Part shown: piece after piece, positions 39,358 through 51,508 of the stretch
How positions within the stretch are numbered: position 1 is the stretch's first letter
Layout: each line of letters begins with the position of its first letter
Assembly: GCA_959347315.1 (NCBI GenBank)
Contig: OY365809.1
Span: forward strand, 5,417,449 to 5,481,448
DNA from: Bimastos eiseni
Taxonomy: Eukaryota; Annelida; Clitellata; Crassiclitellata; Lumbricidae
Reading direction: 5' to 3'
DNA length: 64,000 nt
The notes under the pieces: generated by a model
Database searches by the model: none
What the model was told of the DNA's origin: nothing
Seen by the model: only the letters and a program-made list of their open reading frames with translations
Made by a program: the position numbers and the translations under genes

Positions 39358-39568
39358 GCTTCTTATAAGAAGCGACAACTCGCAGAAACAGTCAATTTTC
39401 ACTGGTTATATTAATGCAGTTGTTCGTGTCAACAGTACTGTTGCATAAGGCATTGTCGGTCAAGGTCACTCAAAGGAATCTAAGGCTTGGTAACGTTTTC
39501 CTCTACTGGAAAAGATCTAGTCGTTTGCTTCTTATAAGAAGCGACAACTCGCAGAAACAGTCAATTTT
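39358..39568. repeat. Duplicated 43-bp block upstream of FAAH copy A
   Basis: The block 'gcttcttataagaagcgaca' plus 'actcgcagaaacagtcaatt' occurs near 39358-39400 and again near 39523-39568, 165 bp apart, almost unchanged. Each copy holds the perfect palindrome CTTCTTATAAGAAG. It lies 290-500 bp upstream of the start codon, so a regulatory role is possible. Confidence 0.7.
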
Positions 39569-39789
39569 AACTAATTTTGAGTACGTTGTTAAAACATTTT
39601 TTACATAAAAGGTAAATAAATGTCAAGATCCTAACGTGAACTTTAAACTTGATCCGCGTAGAATATTAGGGTAGGGAACCAGCGTCATGGCGCCAGTAAT
39701 TAGTCGTATTCTTCATATGTTCTTAGAGTTTAAAGTTCAGAGAAACTAAGTTACAACAAACTGCGATGCAACATTGTATAGCTGAATCG

Positions 39790-39802
39790 ATATATATATA
39801 TA
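39790..39802 (+). promoter_or_regulatory. TATA-like tract upstream of FAAH copy A
   Basis: A TATATATATATAG run lies 54 bp before the start codon at 39856. It could be a TATA box, but simple TA repeats are common in this window. Confidence 0.25.
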
Positions 39803-39855
39803 GCAGATCGACAAATGTGTTGTGTTATTGGGAGCATTGACGTCTGTTGGGAGTG

Positions 39856-42800
39856 ATGGCAAAGATAGCTAGGGGCGCAGAAAAGACCGCTTTGTGTATT
39901 GTTGGGTTGTTACTTGGGGTAGGGTTGCTGCTGCGATGGGTGAGAAGAGGAAGACGCAAGGGAGAACTGAATCGCTTGCGTAAAATTAAACAGAAGGAAC
40001 GGCAAATTGCGCTGGAAAACATTGAACAGTTGGCAAAATCTTCACAGGTAACAAATCTTAGTTTCTATATAAGTTATCTCTAAGCATGCGCTTGCAGGTC
40101 TGCCGAGAGGGGAGGTGGAAGAGGGGCAAATACCTAGGGGTCCGGTAATTTTTTTTATCACTGTACCATAGACATGGCTATATGCTTTTAGCATCGTTAT
40201 AATAATATTATAACAATTTCTATGGTACAGTGATAACAAAATTACCGGATCCCTGGGCATTTTCCCCTCTTCCACTTCCCCTCTCGGCAAATTTAAAATA
40301 GCTATTATAAAGACGTATATGACTTATAATTTTTGGCAGTGGAACACTTTCACTTACGTGTAAGAGGCCCATGATTGCTCTGCCTAGGGGCCCAGAATAG
40401 ATGGAAAAATAATAAAATCATACCGTCTGTGGGATAGTCTGAGGGTGAGGGAGAGCCAGGAATAGACATTTGAACTTTAGCATTGCGTCACTCATGTCAC
40501 TTGACAAGTTAGCAGCTGTGATTTCAAGCATGGAAAATGCTGTACATCATAACATGAACATTGATTTACACTTAACTATAATTAATTTCAATTTGTCAAA
40601 ATATGGTGGTTAGACGACAGTGTATTAAGGCATCCGCTCTAACCAATTTCTGTTTTAAAAAGTCTCAACCAAGAATTCGGCTGCTCCCAAAAATCAGCGG
40701 CTCCATTTGACTGCAATTAGAATGTGTCTAAGGCAGACTTCTTATTTGAAGGCAAAGGAAGTGAAGTTGATAATTACTTCTCATGCATGACTGTCTTTTA
40801 GCATTAGTTCAGACTTCAGAGTAACTGTTTTTCTCTTCTTGTTGTCTTGCAGATGGATGCCAGTTTTGTCAAAAATACAACTGATTTGGACATTGGTAAA
40901 CTCTTAGAACAGCTACAGAAGGGACAATTGACTGCTTTAGAGGTTCTTAGGGCATATCAGATTAAGGTAGGCTATATGTCTTGTATTCAGAAACCTGTTC
41001 TCCAAGAATTGTCTATTATAGCTTACATTTCAGTCAGCATTAGTTGTAACTGAAGACAGCATTTGTTATAAGGTTCAGAACAGTGGCTTGTGCCTAATGC
41101 TCTGAATAATAGTTGTTTGTTTATTTTATTCATCAATTTCATCGTTACTCATATAATATTAACACCTAAACTGGTAGTCTCCATCATCATCATCGTCGTC
41201 ATCATCATCAAACTCATTGTCATCATCGTAATTGCTTGTGAAAATGTATAAACATTTATAATTAGTTTTATTTCAGTTGGTTTATTTTATTCTAGGCAAT
41301 CGAAGTTCACAAGAAAACCAACTGTCTTGTTGAGCCAATTATGGAGGCCGAGGTAAGATGATTCTGCCTTTGTGCGTCAGATAAACTCTGTCTGAAATTT
41401 GTAAAATGAAATTAAAGAACTTTAAACTAAGAAAGAAGCATCAGTTAAAATTATTTCATGGCTATAGTTTGTCAGTGTTGAAGAATCTGTAAACACTCAA
41501 TTGAGCCACATCGATGTTCTATGTAAGAGTAAACTTAATCGCAATTTTCAAATCTTCCTCTTTGATTCAAGCGAAGTGAAGTGAACTCCGATATTAATTT
41601 TCATTGTCACTGCATAACAGGAAGGTTAAAAGAAATCAGTTGGAAAATGGAGAAGCTATGACTATGCAAAATAGGTTCAGGTTAAATACTATGTTAAGCA
41701 ATGTATTAGGCTTTTTGGTCAAGGCTTTCTGCATTGAGACGTTGAGACCACTCAGCTGTAAGGTGATGGTTACACTACGAATACTATGGAAAGTTGCCCA
41801 TTTGTGATAACTCATTGCATGTGAGCTAACCTGCTAATTTCCTAAGTTTCAAGCTGGTTACTAGGCTGAACTGAATGAATGCTGGGTAGAATCCGCTTGG
41901 AAATTCCGTTTTGCAGGAAGATGAAGAATTGTATTTTGAAGTGGTTTGCGATGATCTTCAACTTACGCTAGAACTTCACTTTAAGTCGAAGTTTGAAAGT
42001 TCCACAAGTAATCGATATTTCATGACTCTTTAATGACCAATATAAGCTGATCATCATTGCAAAGATATATTTAAAACTGTTGTAAAACTGTGGTGTAATA
42101 ATGATTAATGGAAGAGCTTTGCTTATACTAACGTATACTATTTTTTGAAGGAGTGGGCACGCGAATTGGACCAGAGGGAACACCGAGGTCCACTGCATGG
42201 GCTTCCAATAAGTGTCAAGGATTGTGTTGCCATTAAGGTCAGAATAGTTATTTAGAGATTCCATTCAAAGAGAATGTGAATGATTACATATTACAAGCTG
42301 TTATTATATATTGACCATCCAAAAGCTATAAATTATTCAGTGTTGTAATTGTTGACTGCTTTTGAAGTCTTTGTTTGATGTTTTTTCTTGTTGACATGTC
42401 ATGCAGGGCTATGACTGTACAGTGGGATGTTCAAAGTGGATTCATCAGCCATTTACCGAGGATAGTGTCCTTATCCAGGTGCGTTTGTTAATTATGACTG
42501 TTGATATAACTAGCAATGTTTGTTCATTGTTCAAGTATGATTGTTTTGTCATTGGTTATTTTCTTGTCATCTCTATGCTCGTATGAAACAATTTTCGCTG
42601 AATGATGAAACTAGTGTTGCTGCAGTGCTCCCTAACATCATTTTGTGTGTTTTTTAAGGGTGCATGTATTGTGATGTGCATTGGTAGTGTTGATAATTCA
42701 ATGTTTATATAGCACCACTTCAAGAGAGACTGATCAGAGGCAGTCCTGTCTGAACACAGTGAAACCACGATTGAAGAAAAGTGGTCTTCAAGAGTTTGCG

Positions 42801-45800
42801 GAAAAGAGTCTGAGATACTGCGAAGCTAGTGTCACAGGTTGCTAGGCAGTTTGTTCCAACTTGTGTGGCAATATAATTAGATCCTTATTATATGACACTA
42901 CGGACTTCAGATTCAAACACAGTTCTAGGTTTCTAATTTCTTTTTTGATGCTTTTACTTTCCTATGCTATATACGTTCAGTTGCTTTCAGTTGAATTGCT
43001 GTAGTTGGGTTGTCTGCATCCATTCACAGATGCCTCCAGTCTAAATTGTCATCGAAAGCATAATCCAGAGTTTGAAGGATTTTCCGGTTGAAACAGGCAG
43101 AACCTGTCAATCCAACAAGTGAAAACCAGTTTTACTGTTTATCAACCAGTTTAAATATCTAGACTTCTTAAAAAAATCAGATGGAATCTAATAGATTATT
43201 TCATGGTCAAGTAAAGGTGTTTGCAGGAACAATGACATCATTGCATTACATACATGCATTGCTTCATGTTATGCTGATTATATTTAGGTCCTGAAGAAGC
43301 AAGGCGCCATTCCTTTTGTTAAAACGAACATTCCTCAGACAATGATGAGGTAAGTTTATTCTGTGAGAATGTGGAATGTTGTTTTAATCAAGTTTACACA
43401 TGGAACTGAAAACATTATATAAATCGACGAATGCTATTTAGGAAATATTTGGGTAAGATATGGATTGTGCATAGAAAAAGGAAGATAGTGGACCACATTG
43501 AACATGATTCAAATTTGCAAGATAATGTAAAGATTAAATTTTAATTGCCGCACGTATCGGGAAACTGCTTAAATAATTGCCCGGTGCATTAATAATCTGC
43601 AGTAGACTCACTTGATGTGGATTGTATTGTGAGTAGATGATTTGTCACAGAACTAATATACTTAAGACGTGAAACACAGCGTGTTCAGACCTGCTTTCTG
43701 AAGTTAAGTTTTATAATTATTAATTAAATCTGTAACACCCGCAAAGTCGCATCGAAAATGTGAAGCTGAGGCGCAAATAGTCAGTTGCCAAGAGAAGAGG
43801 CACTCGGATTCGAAATCCTTGAAAACTATATAGAAATAGTGAGTTTTTGAGTCACTTTTTGAAGGAATGAAGTGAATTTGAGCTGTGAAGAGAGTGGTAG
43901 TTGATTCCATTCCTTAGAAGTGAGGTAGTAAGTAATTGAGTATTAGTACTTCAAAAGGAAAATTTTAAATGTTGATGATACAGAATCCTGCAGTAAAATA
44001 AAATTGGTTTAGCAGAATGCATTTTAATTACTTCACCACTTCATGCATATTCATTGCCTTGCAGTTGGGAGACAACCAATCCGATCTTTGGATTGACGGT
44101 CAATCCACTCGATTGCCACCGAACTGCGGGTGGCTCTTCCGGTGGAGAGGGAGCGCTTATAGCTGGTGGAGGGTCACTGTGTGGCATTGGCACTGATGTC
44201 GGAGGCAGCATCCGTATTCCTGGGGCATTGTGTGGAGTGCCGGCTTTTAAGCCAACTGCCCTTCGAGTGAGGTAACGTGAAATGTTACGTTTTTTGAACA
44301 CCAACATTTCGCTTTCCTTCCACTACTTTTATAAACATCAGTTAATCAATTTTCAAAGGGAACTGTTTGGCTTGCGGAATGTTTCGCTTGAAGCGCAACA
44401 ACAGACATGAGAAGTGCGACTCCACAGACATATACAGATTTTTGTGTATTGCATTGCTTGGCTGGTAATAATTTTTTCCAATTTTATATGAACCACCAGG
44501 ATTTTAGCTCTGGGCACAGTTGAAATGCAGAGACAGTAATAGTCTGTCACTGTTCCACTTAGAATTTTGAATTGTCTTGGTTGTTAATAAATTAGTGGCA
44601 ATTGTCGCTTTACATTTGATGTCATTTTGGCAACATTAATTATATCTTATGTAGGCCTACCTGAACTTTTTCACAAAGCACCATTTTCTGAATGATTATA
44701 ACTCATTACTTTTTAAGGCATGATTGTTTCATTAGCAATTACTGTTTGCTTAATTTGCAAGTTTTATAAACCAGATTTTTGTCTACTCACTGAGTTTGAT
44801 TTTAATTGATTGTCAGATTCTGTGGTATTTGACTCACTGTTCTTCAATGTATTGTTGTTCCTCATTTTCGTTAATTCATTCACTGAAAGGTTTATATAAT
44901 GCCCTTTCAAGGTAACAACTCAAAAGCGCTCCCAACTCGGACAGAAAGGTAAGCTGACGATTGTGGATATGTTGATATGTTTGTACACTGCTTGTTCATT
45001 CTTTTGCTAAGTTTTGTTCAATTCTTATTTACAGTAAAAGAGGGAAACGCGACATTCTGCCGGGAAAGAGCAGTGAGTGAAAATACTTTGACATCCACAA
45101 TGCCGTAAAAGAAAAAAGGAAAAAAGGAAAAGAAAAAAATTTTAAATTGAAAATACTTTGAACTTGATGACGTACATATAAATTGTATATGGCTATTGCA
45201 AATCTATATAACACTTCAGTATGCTTTGAAATCGAAAATACTCAAAAATCTAATATACATGTACTTGAAAATACAAGTATACTCTATGATTGAAAATACT
45301 TGCAAATCAAAATAGACATATTCTGGAAAATCAAATGTATTTTGAAATTTAAATTATTTGCAAGTTACAAATTCTCAGAAATCATCTAATTCTTAATTCT
45401 AAGAAATCAAGTGTGCATTTACCTGAAAATGAAGTATGCTCAGAAGCTGAAAATAAACAGAAATTAAATAGGATGGAATATAATTTGAAATGAGAATACG
45501 TTCTTACTTTCAGTTCTGACTTCATGGGGTCCACTGGCTCAAAGCGTGGATGGACTGATTGCCTTTATGATGGCCGTACTGGTTCCAGAAATGTACGAAT
45601 TGGATCCTAGCATTCCTGTGATACCATTCAGAAAAGAGGTGCATGTTATACTATTCATTATAACTTGATGATGCAGTTTAATTGAGAAAAAATTGTTTTA
45701 GAATTTTGGTTGTTGTACACTTTTGGTTCACATGTTAGTTTTTAAGTCATTTTTTTGTCAAGTTGTTGAAGATATTACTCTTGGTTCAGTGTAACTATCG

Positions 45801-48800
45801 GAACTTTGGAAGGAGGGTATATTGTCATTTAAAATTGGTATTGTACAGATTCACTGTTACGATGCATCCATTTGATAACATGGCCCTTCATATGGCTCTC
45901 TATAGCAGCATTTCAATCTGGTTTCTGTGTACTCTTCTGTGTTTTGTATCGTTGTAAAAAGTTTATTTCCAATATTAAGGTTATTTATAAATGTTATTTG
46001 GAGAGATGTATGAGATGTTGGTAAATTCATTAGGTATTTATAAGAAATGTGCATGTACTGTAGTTTTTTCAGAATTTGTTAATTTTTACTTGTTTTTGTA
46101 CAAAATATTTTCTGTTCTGTTCTATTTACGGATATATAAGGCGCCTCTCACAGGGCAACCTAAAATATGTTCAATTGACTTTGGTATGTGTGATAGTTTA
46201 TTTACAAAAGTTCAAATCAGAATACGAAATGTGGGTTCATTTTGTTGGGAGTTTCACTTATAGAAATGTTCTCTAAACCTGAGTGAATTGAAATCGATTT
46301 AATATAATGTCTATTTATGGAAGTGTATTTAGACATTTATGGAAGTGTATTTAGACATTTATGGAGGTGTATTCAGACATTTATGGAGGTGTATTCAGAC
46401 ATTTATGGAGGTGTATTCAGACGTTTTTTGTAACTGATTAGGTTCTGAATGATAAACGAAGCCTCAGACTAGGATATTTTTTCTTCAATGGAGTGTTTGA
46501 AGTTGTGCCAGCTGTGACACGTGCAGTTGAAGAGGCCAAGAACATACTGGAAGCTTCTGGATATGAGGTAGGTCAGTTTATTCAAGCAATTCAAACATTA
46601 AAAGACTCTCAGACAATTTATATTGTCTGTGATCCAGTTAGTACAATTAGAACAATTAACATTATAATGCAAACTCTGTATTGTGAATTATCCCCATGAG
46701 AATAAAGTAATTTATTTGAGCTTGGACATGGTAGAAAGGGGAGATATCGGGACTGACAAGATTATTGGTGACAGAGAGCAAGAACGGATTTTTTCATGAA
46801 GGGACATTTTGCCAAACTGCAAGTGGTCCGTGTGTGCTAGTTTGGAGAATTTAGGATAAGCTCCTCTGCCTCCTCGTTGATGACCATGCTAAATTCTATA
46901 CTGGGTATCTCTGACATGTAATGAAGCCCTCGCAAATAAGCTCTTGCCCGATGCTAGGTTTTATAGAAGCACTTTAGAAGTTTATATTTTGCGATTATTT
47001 TAATTTTGATGATTGTATTCATCTTGTCTGATGTAATGTTTAATTTCAAGTCTGCAAAGCAGTCCCCTAATTAATTTATAATTACTCAGTAACTTCTATT
47101 GTGCAAGGGTATAATCAGACTTAAACAGGTCGCTATCCAGATTATCAGTTCACCAGGGTCCATAAGTCCCTTATATCTTTTTTAGTTAGTGACAATGAAA
47201 GTAATTAACGAATCTGAAGTGTCCAATGATTTGGATTTTTTCTTGTAGCTTGTTCCGTGGAATTTCCAGTTTACTGAAGAGCAGAGCTGCCTGTGGTACC
47301 AGTGCATAATGTCAGATGGTGGAAAAGAGATGTTTGATATTCTGTAAGCCATTAAGGAAAATGGATTGATTGCCAGGTGCTTGCATGGTGCATGGATTGA
47401 TGGGAACGGGATTTGGAGACATTTATGTAGTGGTATAATGTGGCCGATGCTTTAAGGTCCATTGATAAATCATTGGAATAATTGGTGAATTGAGGCTGTG
47501 ATGAATTCATGAATAAATGGAATAGTGACTGCTTTGATGAATGGTTGCTTTGAGAGATAAAGTGCCAGACTGATGAATGGTCTACAGTTACTACACTCGA
47601 CACATGTACATTTTAGCTTCAAATTGTTGCTACCAGAACATGATGTTGGTGTTTGGTAATGAATTTTGAGCTATAAAATGACATTTGTTCAATCTTAATG
47701 CAGAGTTGTATAAAGCTGAGACGTAGAGCATTTTTTCTGGTTAATAGGAAACTGATAAAAGGATTCGTGATTAAGTATCAGAAATTTTTTTAGTTGACTA
47801 AAACAGACGAAAAAAATTTAGACATCCGGCATTTTACCAGACACAGGTGAACCAAAAGAAGCCAGAAATGAGACTCAGATGGAATATTTGAGTGAAGCAG
47901 GCTTTTAGTACTGTAGTTAGTAATCATCTAAATTCCTGGTTTTGCTGTGTCTTTTTTGTCAGAGAGTTTGATGAAGTTGACGATGCAGTGTGTTATACAA
48001 AGACCTTTTCGTCTATTCCTAAGTGCATTAGAAAATTGGTGGCCTTTATTCTGAAGCCATTTGTGAGTTCTTCAGTTAGATTTGATTACAGTAAGGTAAG
48101 GTAACGGTTAATTTATTACCATACCTTTTGTCCCATTGGCGCACACTTAAAAGATGCCTTTCAATTGGAGTTATCTTCATTTAAATATTATATGCATGTT
48201 CTTTTAATCTGCATTTGACTCTGAATACACCTTCTTCAACTTATGAAACCTGTTATATTTTGCCAAGTAGGTAGGCTATCTTGGAGAGGCACTAGTTAAG
48301 TGCATTGACTCTAGCAATGAGTCAATCAAATAAAGGATATATCCTGAGAAGAACTATTCTCTGGGCTTTTGGTATTTTTACGGTGCCACAAAAAAATGAG
48401 CATTTAGAAGGAAGGATTTATCTTTTCAGAAGAAATTGCTCATTCATGTTTTTGTTGCTTTTGAAATATATGTATCACCACTGTCTATTGATGAAGTGAT
48501 TTGTCAATGGTGCTGGGCTTTTGAATAAATGGACTGGTGCTATATAAATTGAGAGATTTCGGTTGTAGTATTTGTAGTTTCAGTTTAACTCTTTAACGAC
48601 CAGCGTTATTGATTATGCCTTAAACTTTAGTACACGCTGGTCATTAAAGGGTTAACAACACTCAGAATCTCCAGAGCGCACATTCATTTCGTGTTCACAT
48701 CCAGAAGTTTACATAGGAGGTGGTTGTTGATCTCCAGGGACAGTTAATCAATAATTAAAAGCTCTTGCACCTCTGAGTAGTTTCCCTTGAAGGGGCGCTA

Positions 48801-51508
48801 TATAAATTATCGAAATGAGTGCATGAATGAATGAATGAATGAATGAATGAATGAATGAATGAATGGCTGATTGATGTGATCTAAAGAGAATTAATCTTAT
48901 TACTGTTTATGTGCAATTTGTAGAAACCTGGCTTCAGCTCAAAGATGAGAGCATCATGTGGATTCGAGTAAGTGAAACAGAATGTTATCTGACTACTTGC
49001 ATATCATCTATTTTGAGTCTTTTTAGCCATTTCAATTAAACAAGGAAATCTATTGGTCATATTTTCTTCTAAAACTTAGCATATTTTGCCAGGAACACTG
49101 GAATGTAGCTTAGTAACTTGGGTAGATGTTTTGTTGTAGAAATTTTTAATAATTATGCAGTATGATTGAAAATTGATGATGACTGTGATGATGGTGATAG
49201 CAACGATGAGTATAATGATGACAGTTGATGATCATTGTCTTTATCGATCGTTGCCATTTTCGTATTTCATTTCTGGCTCGTTTGTATGTCTGATAAATGG
49301 TTAAACATGATGAAATTGGTCATATGTGTTTGCTGACAGAATTGTTTTCTTGCTTTTGCAGTGATGTTTCAGGGCTTTGGGAACTTAATAAGGTGTTAAA
49401 GGTAGCTATAGCCATCAACTTCCTTTGCTGCTTTCAGAGTTCTCACATTTTAAAATTTTCTTTATCAGCAGCTCTGTCTCATCATTTACACACATGTGCG
49501 GATGACTCATCATTATTATTATTATGATTCTTTATCTTCTTCTGGTTCTCTGCCTGTTAGGCTGGTGCAAATGTCTGCCACTGCCACTCCTCTTATATAG
49601 GAAGGTAAGGTAATGGGTCTCTTCTTTCAGCTTTCCACATCCATCTGTTATCATCTAGTCAAGCATCATCATCTGTCTTGGTCTTCCTTTTGTCTGCCTC
49701 CCCTTCATTTGCCTGCTATGACTGGTTTAGTAGTTAGTCTCTTCTCAGCGTGTGGCCAATCCATTTTCTTTATCTCTTTCCTATTGTGTGTTTAATTATT
49801 ATGATTATCGTTCTTATTAATATTATTATCATATTATCATGTGAAAATTTCAAATATCTTGTAGCTAGGTTGTGGTGTGCCAACCTTGACTTAATAATAA
49901 ACAAAAATCATCATCACAATTTGATCTAACTAAATACACCACAAATGTGCTAATACACTGGCACTGAAAACATCTTTAGGTTCCTTAAAAAAAATTATAG
50001 TGTGATGAATAGCAAGGTTACATTGCAGAATTGAGACTGATATAACAGAGTCAATACACCATTCATACTGGAATTGCTTGACAGTTTTGTGAATTTGTCA
50101 CAGAACTTGCAGATGACAGTGATTGATGCGTGGCAGAAACTGAAGCTTGACGGAGTACTATGTCCAGCATTTGACTGTCCCGCTGTTTCAGCCGGTCTTC
50201 CCAAACAGCTTCCAGGTAATCATATCACGTGTTATTACAATCATTGCCATCTGTCTCTGTTTGTTTATAGTGATAGGTGAGTCATGATGATGTCACATTC
50301 TAAAGAATTCTATTCATGTTTGTGAAACAGAAGTTTTTAGTAGAAGTGTGTGTAGGCTGTCTGGTTGTTGTGTTCTTTTTGTGACGATTACTGTGATTTG
50401 TTTTGTGCAACAGTCAACAATAAATTTTCATCATCATTCACCATCTATGGCGAGATCCTCTCCAGAACACTGCCACTTCCATGTCTTGGATTAAGGTCAG
50501 CTTCCACCGTTTTTGTCGATGTGTGACAAGGTCTTGCAGCAGATCTTTTCCAACATCTCAGATGGGGAAATCATTGCTCACAAGGCTTTGGGATGGTCCT
50601 GGCTTGGCTTAATTGTTTTATCTTAAATGTATTAAAATGTTGGTGTTCAATAGATACATGTGGGGCAACTTGGTCTGCAGTATTTTGGATTTCCTGTTCT
50701 GTTGCAGGCATTTCCAGTTACTTTGAGCTCTTCAATCTTGTCGAGTTTCCAGCCGGATGCGTTCCAGTGTCTGTCACAACAGCAGAAGATGTAACTGCAA
50801 TGCTGGATCACTATCCAACTCTTTCCACTTCATCAGACGTTCATGAGCTCATTAAGAAAGTAAGATCTTAGACCATTGAGGTCACTAAAATACTGACTTT
50901 AGGACAGGGTGTGGAGGATTTACCCCAATCAGAGAGGTCCTATATTTGTATGGTGAAGGGTGGAACTTCCTGCTACATGCTGAAAAATGTCCTCCATTAG
51001 GTTATGTTCTCATTCAATAAAACGAAGGTTCCTTCCTCATTGTTTCTACTGCGAATCTTGCCATTTTTATCTACTGTATGTTTTGTGGAGTATACTGTCT
51101 ATGCTTTTGCAGGTTGATTCATAGAGCAAAAAGTTTCATGGTCTCAATTCTGATAGGCACTGTTGGTGAAGAAGGTTCTCATCTGATCAGAAAATTCATT
51201 GAGACCGTGTAGTCACCACACAAAAGCTCACTAGTTACAAACTGTTGCAGCTGTAGCAATTTGCGATAATGTCAGCTTGATTTTTCTTATTAATGAATTT
51301 GATTGATTGACTGATTAATTGATTGATTGCTGGATTGATTTTGTTTAATTGTGTTCGTCTGTAGGACTTGAAGGGAGCCATTGGTCTTCCTTTGGCTGTT
51401 CAGGTGGCAACGTTGCCCTATCAGGACGAACTCTGCCTCAGAATCATGAAGGATTTAGAGGACGGTGTGAAACAAAGGCTCATCAAGAAGCACAGTGATC
51501 ATGTCTAG
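39856..51508 (+). CDS. FAAH: Fatty-acid amide hydrolase, copy A (complete)
   Basis: A membrane-bound serine hydrolase that cleaves fatty-acid amides such as anandamide. Exons: 39856-40047, 40853-40966, 41296-41352, 42151-42237, 42407-42478, 43288-43349, 44065-44271, 45035-45072, 45514-45638, 46442-46567, 47249-47343, 47963-48095, 48924-48967, 49362-49401, 50104-50215, 50708-50859, 51365-51508; phases agree, 599 residues (mammalian FAAH is 579). An N-terminal membrane helix (TALCIVGLLLGVGLLLRWV) precedes a basic coiled segment. The amidase signature holds Lys144 (GLPISVKD), Ser219/Ser220 (AGGSSGGE) and Ser243 (DVGGSIR), equivalent to rat Lys142, Ser217/218 and Ser241. C-terminal blocks (LWELNKVLK, LVEFPAGCVPVS, GLPLAVQVATLPYQDELCLR) match FAAH1. 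All catalytic residues are present, so it should be active. The start is the first in-frame ATG, just before the helix. Confidence 0.93.
40101..40289. mobile_element. Fold-back MITE in FAAH copy A intron 1
   Basis: The element is 189 bp with two near-complementary arms of about 70 bp, starting TGCCGAGAGGGGAGGTGGAA and ending ...CTTCCCCTCTCGGCA, around a loop of about 45 bp. No clear target duplication was found. The arms are similar enough to form a long hairpin in the pre-mRNA. Confidence 0.8.
42700..42990 (-). mobile_element. LINE 3' tail fragment in FAAH copy A intron 5
   Basis: It has the 'tttatatagcaccacttcaa' and 'gactgatcagaggcag' tail followed by sequence resembling the LINE 3' regions at 17398 and 63350. 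Another short copy lies near 44885-44950 in intron 7. Confidence 0.45.
46313..46422. repeat. 22-bp minisatellite beside FAAH copy A exon 10
   Basis: Five copies of ATTTATGG(A)AGTGTATT(T)AGAC, 22 bp each. The last copy ends 20 bp before the exon starting at 46442, so the array occupies the branch-point region of intron 9. Confidence 0.85.
48783..48865. repeat. LINE tail with (ATGA)n
   Basis: It reads 'ccttgaaggggcgctatataaattatcg' (in part) and then an ATGA/GAAT tetranucleotide run, the plus-sense 3' end of the dispersed tail family. Related ends lie at 30860, 34040, 48535 and 62150. Confidence 0.55.
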
